From the NCBI GenBank assembly GCA_028554755.1, contig JAPTOF010000016.1:10514001-10578000 (forward strand): DNA of 64,000 nucleotides, written 5' to 3'. This document shows positions 1-12,190 of the stretch, piece by piece. Position 1 is the stretch's first letter. Each line of letters starts with the position of its first letter. Below the pieces are notes generated by a model that was not told where the DNA came from, searched no databases, and was given only the letters and a program-made list of their open reading frames with translations. This stretch comes from Cordia subcordata (taxonomy: Eukaryota; Streptophyta; Magnoliopsida; Boraginales; Cordiaceae). The position numbers and the translations under genes were made by a program.

Positions 1-490
1 TGAGATATAGAATTGAACTAATCAATTCATGTAGCATCATGAAGTTTGTATTGTTCAATGTTCATTCATCCATTCATGTTCACAAACTTGGTGCATTTTG
101 ATGCACAGCTTACGAGTTTTTTGTTCTCGTGTTAATACATTAGAGTTTCTAACGTGTTTGTGTTAAAGCTACTATCTTCTTTAAAACCGGAAACTTGTAA
201 AGAGAATATTGGTCTATTTATTTATTGTATTAGTACACCCGCTCAGGTATCGATGGGATTTATTTTTTGAGTTTGCAATAGTTTTAATCTTTTTCTCTAA
301 GTGGGTGGTGGTGAATTTCAAATTTGACACTAGTTTGTTGTTTAGGTTATGATAACATATTAGAGTTATCATCTCATTTAAATATTTATATTGATGTATA
401 TATTTATGGTATTAATAATTTGTATTATTTTATATATGCGTTTAATACTTTTTAAAGTTGTTGGTTTTTGATGGTGCAGCAGCTTCCTGC
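1..490 (+). promoter_or_regulatory. 5' flank and leader of the boron transporter gene
   Basis: AT-rich sequence with no coding ORF. The polypyrimidine-like stretch ending in GGTGCAG at 473-479, 11 bases before the ATG at 491, looks like a splice acceptor. I infer that the 5'UTR contains an intron and that the first, non-coding exon lies upstream, possibly outside the window. No promoter element can be assigned with confidence. Confidence 0.4.
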
Positions 491-3400
491 ATGGACCAAC
501 CAAGAGGTCCATTTGAGGGAGTCATCAGAGATGTCAAAGGAAGGCTATCACTCTACAAACAAGACTGGCTTGATGCTTGCCGTTCAGGCGCCAGGTATAA
601 TACCTCTGTACTTTATTATTCGGACCGATTACTTTTAGTGTGGCATTTTAACTATTAAATAATCATGGCGTGAAATACACGTTGTTACCCTATAGTTTAT
701 CGAATTAGTTACTTACCCTCTTATCTTTATTAATGAAATGTGTATCATACCCGGGTTGTGTCAAACATGAGAATAAATTTGGGTGAAATTAGTTTCAAAT
801 TTCAAAGAGAATGCTGCCTCCTGCGTTTACGAATTATTAGTTACTTAATCCTTGTAAATTTTTCTAAATTATCTACCTATCTCCATGCATGATGGTTTTT
901 GCGATTGTTCGATTATTCTAGTTGAGAAAATAACGAAAGAGAAACGTTTATCTCGCCTTTAAAAAATACAAAAGGGTCATATGTTTTATAAGATAAGAGA
1001 ATAAGTAGGTAGTTAGACAAACCATACAAGCGTTTGAATGTGTGCTTACACCAAGTTTGGTTAATGATTTAGGATACTGGCACCAACGATGTACATCTTC
1101 TTTGCTTCTGCTCTTCCTGTAATTGCCTTTGGAGAGCAGCTTAGCAGGGAAACAGGTAATTGTTAACATGTTGCTGCATAATAAGCTCATTTCCAACAGA
1201 TGTTTTTTAAATTTTCTTTCCATATTATAGGCAGTTGAAATGGATTTTCCTGCCTCAGGCACAAATTACAGCATTATAGGATATATCATGTAGAAATTTC
1301 TGGTGAAGTCTTTAAGATTATGTTGGAATTTGTTTTTGTAATAGATGGAAGCCTGAGTACAGTTGAAACTCTCATATCGACTGCAATATGTGGAGTCATC
1401 CACTCAATTCTCGGGGGACAACCTCTGTTGATTTTGGGAGTTGCAGAACCAACCATCATCATGTATATTTACTTGTACAATTTTGTTAAGGACAGGCCTG
1501 GAATGGGGAAACAGCTCTTCCTCGCCTGGGCTGGATGGTAAGAGAATTAGCTTCTGCCTTACCGCATCGTCTAAATCATATATATCATGGTGCTAATAGG
1601 AGTCTGCAGACGTGAAAGAAAGATGAGTTTTTTTCGATTGTTTAACAGGGTGTGTGTCTGGACTGCCTTGCTGCTGTTCCTTCTTGCATTATTCAACGCT
1701 TGTGTAGTCATCGTTAGATTTACAAGGGTTGCAGGGGAACTTTTTGGCATGTTGATTACTGTTCTTTTCATTCAAGAGGCTATTAAGGTAAGCAAAGATT
1801 ACTGTTTCTAGTCAGTCCCCTGAAGATGGTACTCATATTCTTTACCAACTGTTCTTGACGTTTGAATCACAGGGAGTGGTTAGCGAGTTTGAGATCCCAA
1901 AAGGTGAAGATCCTGCGTTAGAGAAGTACCAGTTTCAATGGCTTTATACAAATGGATTACTGGCAATTATATTCTCCTTTGCGCTACTCTACACCTCCCT
2001 CAAGAGTAGAGGCGCGAGGTCTTGGCGTTATGGGACAGGTGTCGAAGCATTGTTATGTTTGTTAAATGTAGTGAGTCTAGGAAAAGCTATTACTTCGGTT
2101 GAATCTGACTTTCTCCGTAACTTCTTGTCGCATGTTGAGAGCAGGCTGGCTCCGAGGTTTCATTGCAGACTATGGGGTTCCACTCATGGTTGTCATCTTG
2201 ACTGCAATATCTTTCACTGTACCTGGGAAAGTTCCTGCTGGTGTTCCTAGAAGGCTGTTCTGTCCTCTTCCTTGGGAACCTGCTTCATTGTATCACTGGA
2301 CAGTCATCAAGGTACCGGATTCTTGATCTTCAGCCCCTCAGAACTTGCTGTTGTTTTCACCAAGATATTGCTTTGAACAACAGTATATATGCTGGTGTTG
2401 CTCAAGAGATGCTACGTGAAGAGATTCCTTAGTGTATTATGCAATATTATCAAGAAAAGTCCAAGAAATAGGAATAGAGTATAACTTTTTCCACCTATTA
2501 TGACCTGAAGATGATACACATTGTTTGAACATCAAAAAGCACATCTACCAACTTTCTGAGCAATCTAGCCTCTCTAAGTAAAAGCAAAAGGCTGCTATTC
2601 ACCACTCTCATGTCTTCTCAAAGATGCTGACTATTAGATCTATTCCCAAAAGATGTTTTTAAACAGCTCATCCATTTTTAGACTGATAGCAGTTTCTCTG
2701 AAAAGATACAAAGATAAAAGGAGGTCGATATTCTTTTCTGCATACTTGCTTTAGCAATTACCAAATAATTTGTCAGCTACTTGCTTAAACATAACTTTAG
2801 ATTCTCATCTCCTAATCTTATGCTATCAAATTTCAGGACATGGTAAAGGTCCCAGTGGGATACATTTTTGCCGCCATTGTTCCAGCTGTGATGATTGCAG
2901 GCCTATACTTCTTTGACCATAGTGTTGCTGCACAGATGGCACAACAGAGCGAGTTTAATCTTAAAAAACCATCTGCATATCATTATGATATCCTGCTGCT
3001 TGGGTTCATGGTATAGAATTCTCTTTTTCACTTCGTTCAGGATTATCTGCAATTCACTCTTTTCTACGCTTATACCCTGAATCAGAATAGAATTTTAGAG
3101 GGCAAAGAAACTGTAATCTTGAATGAGTTTTTCTCTATGTACTAATTAACCTTTCTGTTGCTCCCAAATTATGGCTTCAGACCTTGCTTTGCGGTTTGCT
3201 CGGACTTCCTCCTTCAAATGGAGTTCTTCCGCAATCCCCCATGCACACCCGCAGTCTTGCAGTCCTCAAGAAGCAGGTAGGAGATGCTATTCTTTAGACA
3301 CACAAAAAGAAGGTTTGGTGCATTGTTAGCATGATTTGATGAAAAAATTATTGTATCATTTGGCCATCTATGCAGCTAATTCGGAAGAAAATGGTGAAAA

Positions 3401-4957
3401 GGGCAAAAGATTGCATAAATCAGCAGGCAAGCAAATCTGAAATTTATGGGAAGATGCATGAAGTGTTTATTGAGATGGATTCTTCTCCACCTGTAAGTGA
3501 CCTTTGCAAACTTTACTTTTCATGTCCACGAACTCTTCTGCAATTGTTACACTTTCTTTATGATGAAATTTCCATCTCTGATGCAGCATACTGTGGATAA
3601 AGAGTTGCAAAATTTGAAAGAGGCTGTTCTGAAGCATGAAGATGGAGATGGAAACAAAAAATTTGATATAGAGAAACACATTGACATCCACTTGCCTGTC
3701 AGAGTTAATGAGCAAAGAGTTAGCAACTTGTTGCAGTCCATACTTGTGGGACTTGCTGTATGTGCTGTGCCTGTTATAAAGATGATACCAACCTCTGTCC
3801 TTTGGGGTTATTTTGCCTATATGGCCATAGACAGTCTGCCCGGTAACCAATTCTGGGAGAGGTTGTTACTGCTCTTTATCCCTCCTGGTCGACGATTCAA
3901 GTAAGTCATGCCTATGGGATGAATTTTCACTGTCATGCTACAAAATTTAGCAAATTCTATAGTAAGTGTTAAATTCAAATAGTACAAAATCACGTGAACC
4001 TAAACTATAGAATTGTTAAATGGATTTACAAATTAAATCATGAATCTAAATTTTGAAACAGCATAGTCCACTGTCCCTAACTCTTGCGTTTCCATCTACC
4101 TGCACAAATTCATCATAATCTAGGCAATTAGATGTATTGACATGCTAGAGCTGATGAAGCAGAATAAGGAAAAACTCATGAAACAGGAAGTTTAGTGGAG
4201 TATGAGCTGTCTAATCACATTGATTTTAAACACAATCATGTCCATGAAATTTGAAAGAGCAGCATAATAATCCACTAACCTTTTGTTTCAACCTCTCTAA
4301 CCAAATGCATACCTTACATATGAAACATAATGCCATTGTTATTCTACTTAATTTGTTGAGTCTTCTTTTCTGCAGAGTGTTGGAAGGGCTTCATGCTTCA
4401 TTTTTGGAGTCAGTACCATTCAAATACATTGCAAGTTTCACACTCTTGCAGTTTGTATACTTCTTGATTTGCTTCGGCGTGACATGGATACCAATTGCTG
4501 GAATTTTGTTCCCATTGCCATTCTTCCTTCTCATAAGCTTGAGAGAACATGTACTCCCCAAGCTGTTTCCACCTCAATATCTTCAGAAATTAGATGCAGC
4601 TGAATATGAGGAAATTGCTGGTGTTCCAATACATATGAGGAGTCTGTCCCTTAGGGTACATTATTCTGTCCCTGTTTCATTGTTTATGAACCCTTCTTCG
4701 TGTATCTTTCAATCTTTATGCCTGTGCCTAAGATTGGTGCAGCAACATCATCACTTTGAGTTGATCTTACTGCAATCTCAAACTTCAGCAATTTCATAAT
4801 CTGAAAATGCCAACAGGAAAGAGATCCGCAGCCTGAGGATGGCAATGTCGAAACAGATGAGGATGGCAACGTCGATCTCAGCTCTGAAGAGATACTGGAT
4901 GAGATGGTGACACACAGAGGCGAGTTGAAGCACCGGTCAAGAAGCATGGACAATTGA
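491..4957 (+). CDS. BOR4-like: Boron (borate) transporter, BOR4-like, 12 coding exons
   Basis: Predicted boron efflux transporter of the plant BOR group (anion exchanger/HCO3- transporter superfamily, SLC4-like). Such proteins are polytopic plasma-membrane carriers that move borate out of the cell. I joined 12 exons at GT/AG sites: 491-594, 1073-1155, 1345-1537, 1649-1787, 1873-2038, 2145-2311, 2837-3010, 3181-3276, 3376-3492, 3587-3900, 4376-4655, 4817-4957. The sum is 1974 nt, 657 residues plus TGA, and phase is kept at every junction. Family hallmarks are visible: [12 protein letters not shown] and YKQDW near the N terminus, [82 protein letters not shown], and the C-terminal LDAAEYEE and EILDEM...RGELK motifs. 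The size is slightly below the usual 670-700. The start codon is the first ATG after the predicted leader acceptor and matches the family N terminus. By recollection it is closer to BOR4/BOR5-type than BOR1-type proteins; that sub-assignment is less sure. No lesion seen. Confidence 0.93.
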
Positions 4958-5862
4958 GAAACTCCGGTTAAAGTATAGCACATCATCAGGTGGATTTTAT
5001 TAGTCCTTACCAAAGCATGCTGCTCCTTGACAATATATGAGAGTTGCTAACATGGTGGCACAACATTTGTGATCCCCCCAATGGCAGTATACTACATTCA
5101 AGAGTGTAGTAGAGAGAACGAGAAAGAAGTGAATGAAAAATCAGTCTTTTCTGCAGTACCCATCTTACAACAACCATCATTTTTTCTTTTTTCTGTTTTC
5201 TTATTCTTTTTTTCCCCCTCTTTTCCAAATGTAGAATAATGAGATAGTTATTAAATGTTGTATTCTCTTGTTGCTGCTCAGCTGAAGGGGAAGAAGATGA
5301 ATGCATATATGGGAATGTGAAATTGAATTGAAGAAGTTGGATGGAAAGAGTTAAAGACACTTTCTGCCTGCTCTTAATATATAGTGTATGAATGAAGGGC
5401 ATACACTTTATATGATTCTTTCAAGGGTCATTCTGTAGCTTTTTCTGTCTTTTTTTACTTCTTTCCATATAGCAAGAAATTTTGAGAGATTTATATGTGA
5501 ATCCATTGAAATTCACAAAATGAGAAAAGTTTTGTTTTCTGGATTGTCTTCCTTATTTTGATTTGTTCATGCTTGGAGGACCCTACGATGACTTTGGGTC
5601 TTGTTTATATATTTTCTGTCTTTTTATGGGTACGTGGGTTTTTTTTTCAAAAAAATTAAGTGAGAACCCTTCTTGAAAACTCACTTGAAATCCGCACGCT
5701 CTTTATTCTTGAAAACTCACTTGAAATCCGCACGTTTTTGTAAGTGCTGCATGCTTTTGCCGATCTTGGTCAATTAAGGCTCCTTTGGATTGACTTATTG
5801 TTTTGAAAAGTTAAAATTTCTGACTGTTAAAATTTTCACCTTTTTTTTTAAAGCAAACTGAA
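4958..5862 (+). other. 3' UTR of the BOR gene and intergenic DNA
   Basis: No ORF resembling a gene. The first few hundred bases are presumably 3'UTR (T-rich, an AATAAT word near 5234), but no polyadenylation site can be fixed. From about 5779 the words GGCTCCTTTGGATTGACTTA resemble a hAT-MITE end, but no partner terminus is seen before the copia element starts at 5863. Confidence 0.4.
5670..5734. repeat. 29-bp direct repeat, two adjacent copies
   Basis: A 29-base unit starting TTCTTGAAAACTCACTTGAA occurs at 5670-5698 and again at 5706-5734, identical by eye and separated by seven bases. A recent local duplication; no function inferred. Confidence 0.85.
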
Positions 5863-6264
5863 TGTTATATATAATGGACATTCAAGAATCAAAATTGAAG
5901 GCTATTTTCAAAGCATTAAACGGTGTGTAGCATGTAAATTTTGAATAAAGGGAAGTTATCATTTTGGGAAAGGAAAATTTGTTGAAAAATTACAAGCCAT
6001 CACATGATCATAAAGAAAATTCAACACTTTAGTCATCTTGCATTTAATGATCATTTATTAATTTGTTTCCAATTTTTTTCCTATAAATAGCATGGCTTGG
6101 AATGAGTATTGAGATCCATAAAAAGAAGAAGTAGAGAGGGAGTAGTAGTAGAGAGAAATAGAGAGAAATAGAGAGAAATAAGAAGTGATATTATATTGTA
6201 TTAGAAAGAGATTTTATTATTCAAGTTATTTTATACTATATTATATTTAAGTTATTTTATAACA
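5863..6264 (+). repeat. 5' LTR of copia-1
   Basis: 402 bp, starts TGTTATATATAATGG, ends TTTTATAACA. It contains a TATA box (CTATAAATAG at 6081-6090) and a purine-rich GAGAGAAATA repeat downstream of it. It has one more GAGAGAAATA unit than the 3' LTR, explaining most of the length difference. Confidence 0.93.
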
Positions 6265-6859
6265 CGTTTTCAGCACGAATCACTGTCGACGAAGAGTTCT
6301 GCAAATTATTAAAAAGGTGCACAATCCTACAAAAATTTTGGTAACGGTTCTTATTTTATTTTTCGCATTACATCATATCTATAGCATAAAGTTTTTTTTA
6401 ACTATCCTATTTATTTTACATTGCGTTTATTTTAGAAATAAAATTTCTGTTATATTATTTCTTTTAAAATAGATTATTGCAATATTTCATCCTTAAAATA
6501 ATAATGATAAAATAAAATAATAACAAATGCTGTAATTTTTTGGAAGACCTAATTATCGTGACTTTGAGGACGTGATCACCTTGACTTTTAGATATGTGAT
6601 TATGATGACTTAATTAAAAATAATGATGACTTCTAAGGACATAAACCTAATATAGTTATATAACGATTAACTATAATAATTATACAACATGTTATTTGAA
6701 ATTGACATCTTATATTATATTATGTCATGCTTAAAAGTTTCATATGCTATATTTATAATTTATTCCTACATGCTTATAGTTATTGATTTACAAGTTATGT
6801 CAAGTAAATATAGTAATATTTCACTTACTAATTTATTTTTGAAATATGCTAGATTTATA
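6265..6859 (+). other. Leader region of copia-1
   Basis: Untranslated leader between the 5' LTR and gag. The bases just after the LTR (CGTTTTCAGCACGAATCACT) should hold the primer-binding site, but they are not the usual initiator-Met match (TGGTATCAGAGC), so I cannot name the tRNA primer. The rest is AT-rich without recognisable signals. Confidence 0.5.
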
Positions 6860-7888
6860 ATGTCAAATTTCACGAAGTTTGAATTTGTGGCCCTTAATAT
6901 TTCTGGAAACAATTATTTATCATGGATCCTAGATGCCGAAATACATCTCAATGCCAAGGACCTTGGAGAAACAATTAAAGAAGGAAATAGTGCATCCTTA
7001 CAGGATCGCGCTAAAGCATTGATATTCCTTCGTCATCATCTCCATGAAGGGCTTAAAGCTGAATATCTTATAGTAAAGGATCTACAGATCCTTTAGCAAA
7101 ATTTGAAGGAAAGATTTGATCATCATAAAATAGTGATCCTTCCTAAAGCTCGCTACGAGTGGATTCACCTGTGATTGTAGGATTTAAAACTGTAAGCGAG
7201 TATAACTCCGCTGTATTTAGAATTACTTCACAATTGAAATTATGTGGAGAAAAGATCACTGATAAAGACATGGTAGAGAAGACATTCTCTACTTTTCACG
7301 CATCTAATTTGCTCTTACAACAACAATATAGAGAGCGTGGTTTCAAAAAATATTCTGAGCTAATCTCATATCTTCTTGTTGCTGAGCAAAATAATGAGCT
7401 CTTGATGAAAAAAACATCAAACACGACCAACTGGCTCAGAACCATTTGCTAAAATGAGTGAAATTGCATTGCCTGAGGTGAATGCCGCATCATCAAATAA
7501 TTATGGTCATGGACGTGGTCATGGTTGTGGCCGTGGTTATAGATGTGATAATGGTTATAATTTTCATAAGTCAAATAGATCAAATTTCAAAAGACAAGAA
7601 AACCATGACAAAGGAAATCATACACGATATAAATCTTTCCAACGTACTGAAAGTACTTGCTATAGATGTGGCATGAAAAGGCATCGGCATCAAACATGTC
7701 GTACTGCTAAACATCTTGTAGATCTTTATCAAGCTTCGTTGAAAGAAAAAGGAAAAGATGTGGAAACAAACCTTGTTGAACAGAATACTCAAATGAACTA
7801 CACGCACCTTGACTATTCTGACTTCTTTGAAGATGCTATTGAAAATATTAAGCAATGGATTGGTGATGGAAATATCCATTTGAATTAA
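6860..7888 (+). pseudogene. Copia-1 gag remnant with CCHC zinc knuckle
   Basis: Gag-like polyprotein start. The ATG at 6860 opens MSNFTKFEFVALNISGNNY, a typical copia Gag opening; an upstream in-frame ATG at 6797 is possible. The frame is broken by TAG at 7094-7096 and by at least two indels (frame 2 to 1 near 7100-7165, back to 2 near 7450). The last part is rich in Gly/His/Arg and has a zinc knuckle CYRCGMKRHRHQTC (CX2CX4HX4C) near 7660-7700, the nucleic-acid-binding motif of Gag. It ends with TAA at 7886-7888. Not translatable as one protein. Confidence 0.85.
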
Positions 7889-8041
7889 TATTTAAGTAAA
7901 AGTAGAATGTTTCTATTATGTTGGATTGTTTATCACTTTAATGCTTAATTTTAGCTTGAATGTAATACCTATCTTTTATAAAATGAATGTAATATTTTTG
8001 CTAATATTTTTCTATTTCCTTTATTATTATTTTGAAAAAAT

Positions 8042-9640
8042 ATGGATTTGCATCATATCAATGATGGAGAAATATGTTTGGTTGATAGTGTTACAACACA
8101 TACTATTCTCAAGAATAAGAAGTATTTCTCCCTGCTGAAATTAGCTGATGCAAATGTCAATACAATTGCTGGTTCTACAAAATTAATTGAAGGCTCTGGT
8201 AGAGCTTGTGTTTTGTTTCCTGAAGGAACAAAGATGATAATAAGTGATGCTTTATACTTAAGTAGATCACAAAGAAATCTACTCATTTTTAAAGATATAA
8301 GAGAAAATGGTTATCATATTAAAACCATGAAGGAAGGCAATAAAGATTATCTCTATATCACATTGCTTATATCTGGCAAAAAGTATATATTAGAAAAATT
8401 ACTAGCATTATCTTCTGGACTGTATTGTACTTATATAAATCATGTGGAATCACATGTTGTGATAGACCAGAAGATAATTGATCCAAAGAGTTTTACTCTT
8501 TGGCATGATTGCCTTGGACATCCAGGCGTAATAATGATAAGACGAATTATTGAAAATTCACAAGGGCACTCATTAAAGAGTCAAAAAGTGCTCTCATCAA
8601 ATGAATTTCATGTGCTACTTGTGCCCAAGGGAAATTGATTATAAGGCCACCCCAACTAAAATTGATGCTGAAAATCTTACATTTCTAGAACGAATTCAAG
8701 GTGACATATGTGGGCATATTTTTCCAGCATGTGGACCATTTCGATACTTTATGTTATTAATAGATGCCTCCACACGTTGGTCACATGTCTCCTTATTATC
8801 CACTCGAAATGTGGCATTTGCAAGACTTCTTGTACAAATAATCTGCCTATATTCACAATTTCTGGATTATACAATTAAGAAAATTCGTCTTGATAATGTA
8901 GGAGAATTTACATCCCAATCTTTTAATGATTTTTATACATCAATTGGGATTATAGTTGAGCATCCTGTGGCTCATACACATACTCAAAATCGTTTAGCAG
9001 AATCTTTTATTAAACGTCTACATCTAATTGCTAGACCACTACTTATGAGAACTAAGTTACCTAGTTTTGCTTAGAGACATGCCATATTGCATACTGCAGC
9101 ACTGGTTCGGATAAGACCAACTGCTTATCATAAATATTCCCATTTACAATTGGTTTCTGGTTAAGAACCAAATATATCCCATTTAAAAATATTTAGTTGT
9201 GCAGTATATGTTTCAATTACTCCACCACAGCGCACAAAAATGGGACCACAAAGAAGACTGGGAATATATGTTGGTTTTGAATCTCCATCAATTATTAAAT
9301 ATCTTGAACCCTTAACCGGAGATCTTTTTACAGCACATTTTGTTGATTATCAGTTTGACGAAACAGTATTCCCAGCATTATGGGGAGAAAAACAATAGTT
9401 GGAAAAGAAAGAAATTACATGGAATGCATCATTTATGGCTCATTTTGATCATCGCACAAATATATCTGAACAAGAAGTTCAGAAAATTATTCATCTATAA
9501 AGGATTGCTCATCAATTGCCAGATGCATTCACTGATACAAAGAGAGTGACTAAGTCAGACATTCCAGCTCAAAATGCTCCAGTTAGAATTGATATTTCAG
9601 AAGAGCAATCTAATACTCTAGCAAATAAGTCTACGGCACA
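8042..9640 (+). pseudogene. Copia-1 protease and integrase remnant
   Basis: Order: aspartic protease (the active-site stretch reads LVDSVTTHTIL, where the second copy in this window has the normal DSATTH), GAG-pre-integrase region with LWHDCLGHP, then integrase core with YFMLLIDASTRWSHVS, IRLDNVGEFTS and HTQNRLAESF, in which the D, D and E positions can be placed. A frameshift lies near 8630, a TAG near 9072-9074 replaces a tryptophan-like position, and more stops follow before 9500. The C-terminal integrase region (KIFSCAVYVSI, GFESPSIIKYLEP) continues to about 9640. Confidence 0.85.
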
Positions 9641-9646
9641 TCAAAC

Positions 9647-11540
9647 GTGGTAGACCAATTGGCTCTAAAGATAAAAATCCTCAAAAAAGGAGGGAGTCGA
9701 ATAAGCAAGTTGGCATTTTCGAGGTTCTTAATGATCCTATGGATGTCCCAAAAAATTGCTGGAGAGGCAACACCAGTAGAGAATCAGGTACCTGAGTGTG
9801 AGAAAAATAGCGACAATATTGAAAATGAAGAAATCTCAATTAATTATATCTCTACAGGAAAAAGATGGAGTCGAAACGAAATTGTTGTTGATGAAAAATT
9901 TTCATATGCAATAGCCATTGAATTGATGATAGAAAGCAAGGATTATGAACCAAAGTCCGTCCAAGAATGTCGACATAGAAATGATTGGCCTAAATGGAAA
10001 GACGCAATGGAGACTGAATTAAATTCTCTTGCAAAGCATAAAGTTTTTGGACCTATCGTCCAAACGCCTCAAAATGTAAGGCCTGTAGGCTACAAGTGGG
10101 TATTCGTGCGAAAACGAAATGAAAATAATAAAATTGTGAGATATATAGCATGACTTGTAGCACAAGGTTTTTCACAAAGGCTTGGAATTGATTATGAGGA
10201 GACATACTCTTCTGTGGTGGATGCAATTACATTCAGGTATTTAATCAGCCTCGTAATTTTTGAAGGACTCCATATGCACCTCATGGATATGGTAACAACA
10301 TATTTGTATGGGTCACTTAATAGTGATATTTATATGAAAGTCCTTGAAGGACTAAATATGCCTGAAGCATATAGATCAAGTCCCCGAGAGATGTACTCCA
10401 TTAAATTGCAAAGATCCTTGTATGGATTGAAATAATCTGGACGAATGTGGTACAATCGTCTAAGTACATATCTCCTAAAGGAAGGATATATTAATAGTCC
10501 CATAAGACCATTTGTTTTTATCAAGAGATTAGGAAAAGGGTTTGTTATTATTGCTGTATATGTTGACGATTTAAACATCATAGCGACTATTGAAGAGCTT
10601 AAAGTAGCAGTTGCATATTTATGGAAAGAATTTGAGATGAAAGATCTAGGCAAAACTAAATTTTGTCTCGACCTACAGATTGAGCATTTGTCAAGTGGAA
10701 TTAGTCCATCAAAAGACTTATACTTAAAAAGTTTTGAAGAGATTTAATGTGGACAAATCTCATCCATTGAGTACCCTAATGGTTGTTCGATCTCTTGATA
10801 TAAAAGAGGACCATTTTCATCCTCGAGAAGATAACGAAGAAATACTTGGGCCTGAAGTATCGTATCTTAGTGCAATTGGTGATTTGATGTATCTTGCTAA
10901 CAATACACGTCCAGATATTGCATTTTCTTTAAATTTATTAGCAAGGTTTAGTGCTGCACCAACATGAAGACATTGGGCCGGTATTAAACATGTATTTCGT
11001 TATCTTCGCGGAACAATTGATATGAGCTTATTGTATTCAAAGTATACACATCTTGCATCAATAGGGTATGCAAATGCTGGGACCCACATAAAGGACGAAC
11101 CCAAATTGAATATCTATTCACATATGGTGGTACTGCTATTTCCTTGTGCTTTACAAAACAAACTATTGCTGCCACTTCCTCAAAGCATGCTGAAATACTT
11201 GCATTACATGAAGCGAGCCAAGAATGTGTATGGTTAAGGTCTTTAACACAACATATTGAAGGGGAATGCAACATTTCAGCTAACAAAGGAGGACCTACTA
11301 TATTATATGAAGATAATACTACATGCATTGCTCAAGTTAAAGGAGGCTAAATCAAAGGTGACAGAACCAAGCATATCTCACCAAAGTTCTTCTTTACACA
11401 TGAACTCTAAAAGAAAGGTGAGATCGATGTTTGTTAAATTCACTCAAGTGAGAATTTAGCAGACTTGTTTACAAAAGGATTACCTACAACAACATTGGAG
11501 AAGTTGGTACACAATATCGCATGCGATGACTCAGAGATTG
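9647..11540 (+). pseudogene. Copia-1 reverse transcriptase and RNase H remnant
   Basis: RT begins around WPKWKDAMETELNSL and KHKVFGPIVQTP; the palm motif YVDD is intact at 10559-10570. RNase H words follow (GDLMYLANNTRPDIAF, ATSSKHAEILALHEAS, EDNTTCIAQVK) and the terminal LADLFTKGLPTTTLEKL-like tail near 11460-11510. Stops at about 10151, 10433 and 10964 and frameshifts near 10740 and 11100-11340 break the frame. Hence a dead polymerase ORF with an intact catalytic box. Confidence 0.87.
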
Positions 11541-11755
11541 CTCTTGATTGCCTTCATGAGGGGGAGAATTATACGCGCTGTACTCTTTTTCCCTTAGCCT
11601 AAGTTTTGTTCCACTGGGTTTCCTGGCAAGGCTTTTAATGAGGCAGCATGAATCGTATAATAAGGATATTGTACTCTTTTCCTTTACTAGGTCTTTTCCC
11701 ACTGGGTTTTTCCAAGTAAGGTTTTAATAAGGCATATTCTTGTTGAAGAATGTCC

Positions 11756-11764
11756 AAGGGGGAG
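11756..11764 (+). promoter_or_regulatory. Polypurine tract of copia-1
   Basis: AAGGGGGAG lies immediately before the TGTTG start of the 3' LTR, the expected place for plus-strand priming. Confidence 0.88.
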
Positions 11765-12154
11765 TGTTGTATATAATGAACATTCAAGAATCAAGATTGA
11801 AGGCTATTTTCATAGCATTAAATGGTGTGTAGCATGCAAATTTTGAAGAAAGGGAAGTTATCATCTTGGGAAAGGAAAATTTGTTAAAAAATTACAAGCC
11901 ATCACATGATGATGAAGAAAATTCAACACTTTAGTCATCTTGCGTTTAATGATCATTTATTGATTTTTCTCCAATTTTTCCTATAAATAGTATGGCTTGG
12001 AATGAGTATTGAGATCCATAAATAGAAGAAGTAAAGAGGGAGTAGTAGTAGAGAGAATTAGAGAGAAATAAGAAGTGATATTATATTGTATTAGAAAGAG
12101 ATTTTATTATTCAAGTTATTTTATACCATATTATATTTAAGTTATTTTATAACA
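11765..12154 (+). repeat. 3' LTR of copia-1
   Basis: 390 bp, TGTTGTATATAATGAACATT to TTTTATAACA, with TATA box CTATAAATAG at 11991-12000. Colinear with the 5' LTR. Followed by CTAAA, the imperfect partner of the left target-site copy. Confidence 0.93.
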
Positions 12155-12190
12155 CTAAAATACTTATTGCAAAAAAGATCAAATGCTGGA

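Larger units (their letters stand above)
5863..12154 (+). mobile_element. Ty1/copia LTR retrotransposon, full structure, decayed (copia-1)
   Basis: Two similar LTRs (402 and 390 bp), TGTT...AACA ends, flank a 5.5 kb interior with gag, protease, integrase, reverse transcriptase and RNase H in copia order. The flanks are CTGAA on the left (5858-5862) and CTAAA on the right (12155-12159), a 5-bp target duplication with one change. A polypurine tract abuts the 3' LTR. Stops and frameshifts break every ORF, so it cannot make its own proteins now. The LTRs differ by roughly 20 substitutions by eye (about 5 percent), pointing to a fairly old insertion. The same family is present in inverse orientation at the right end of the window. 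Confidence 0.93.

Noticed and set aside
5779..5862. Possible MITE end cut by the copia-1 insertion
   Set aside because: No matching inverted terminus is found after the right LTR at 12155.
7481..7676. Short Met/Val/Ile-rich ORF at 7482-7676 and its antisense partner
   Set aside because: A shadow of the gag zinc-knuckle frame in another register.
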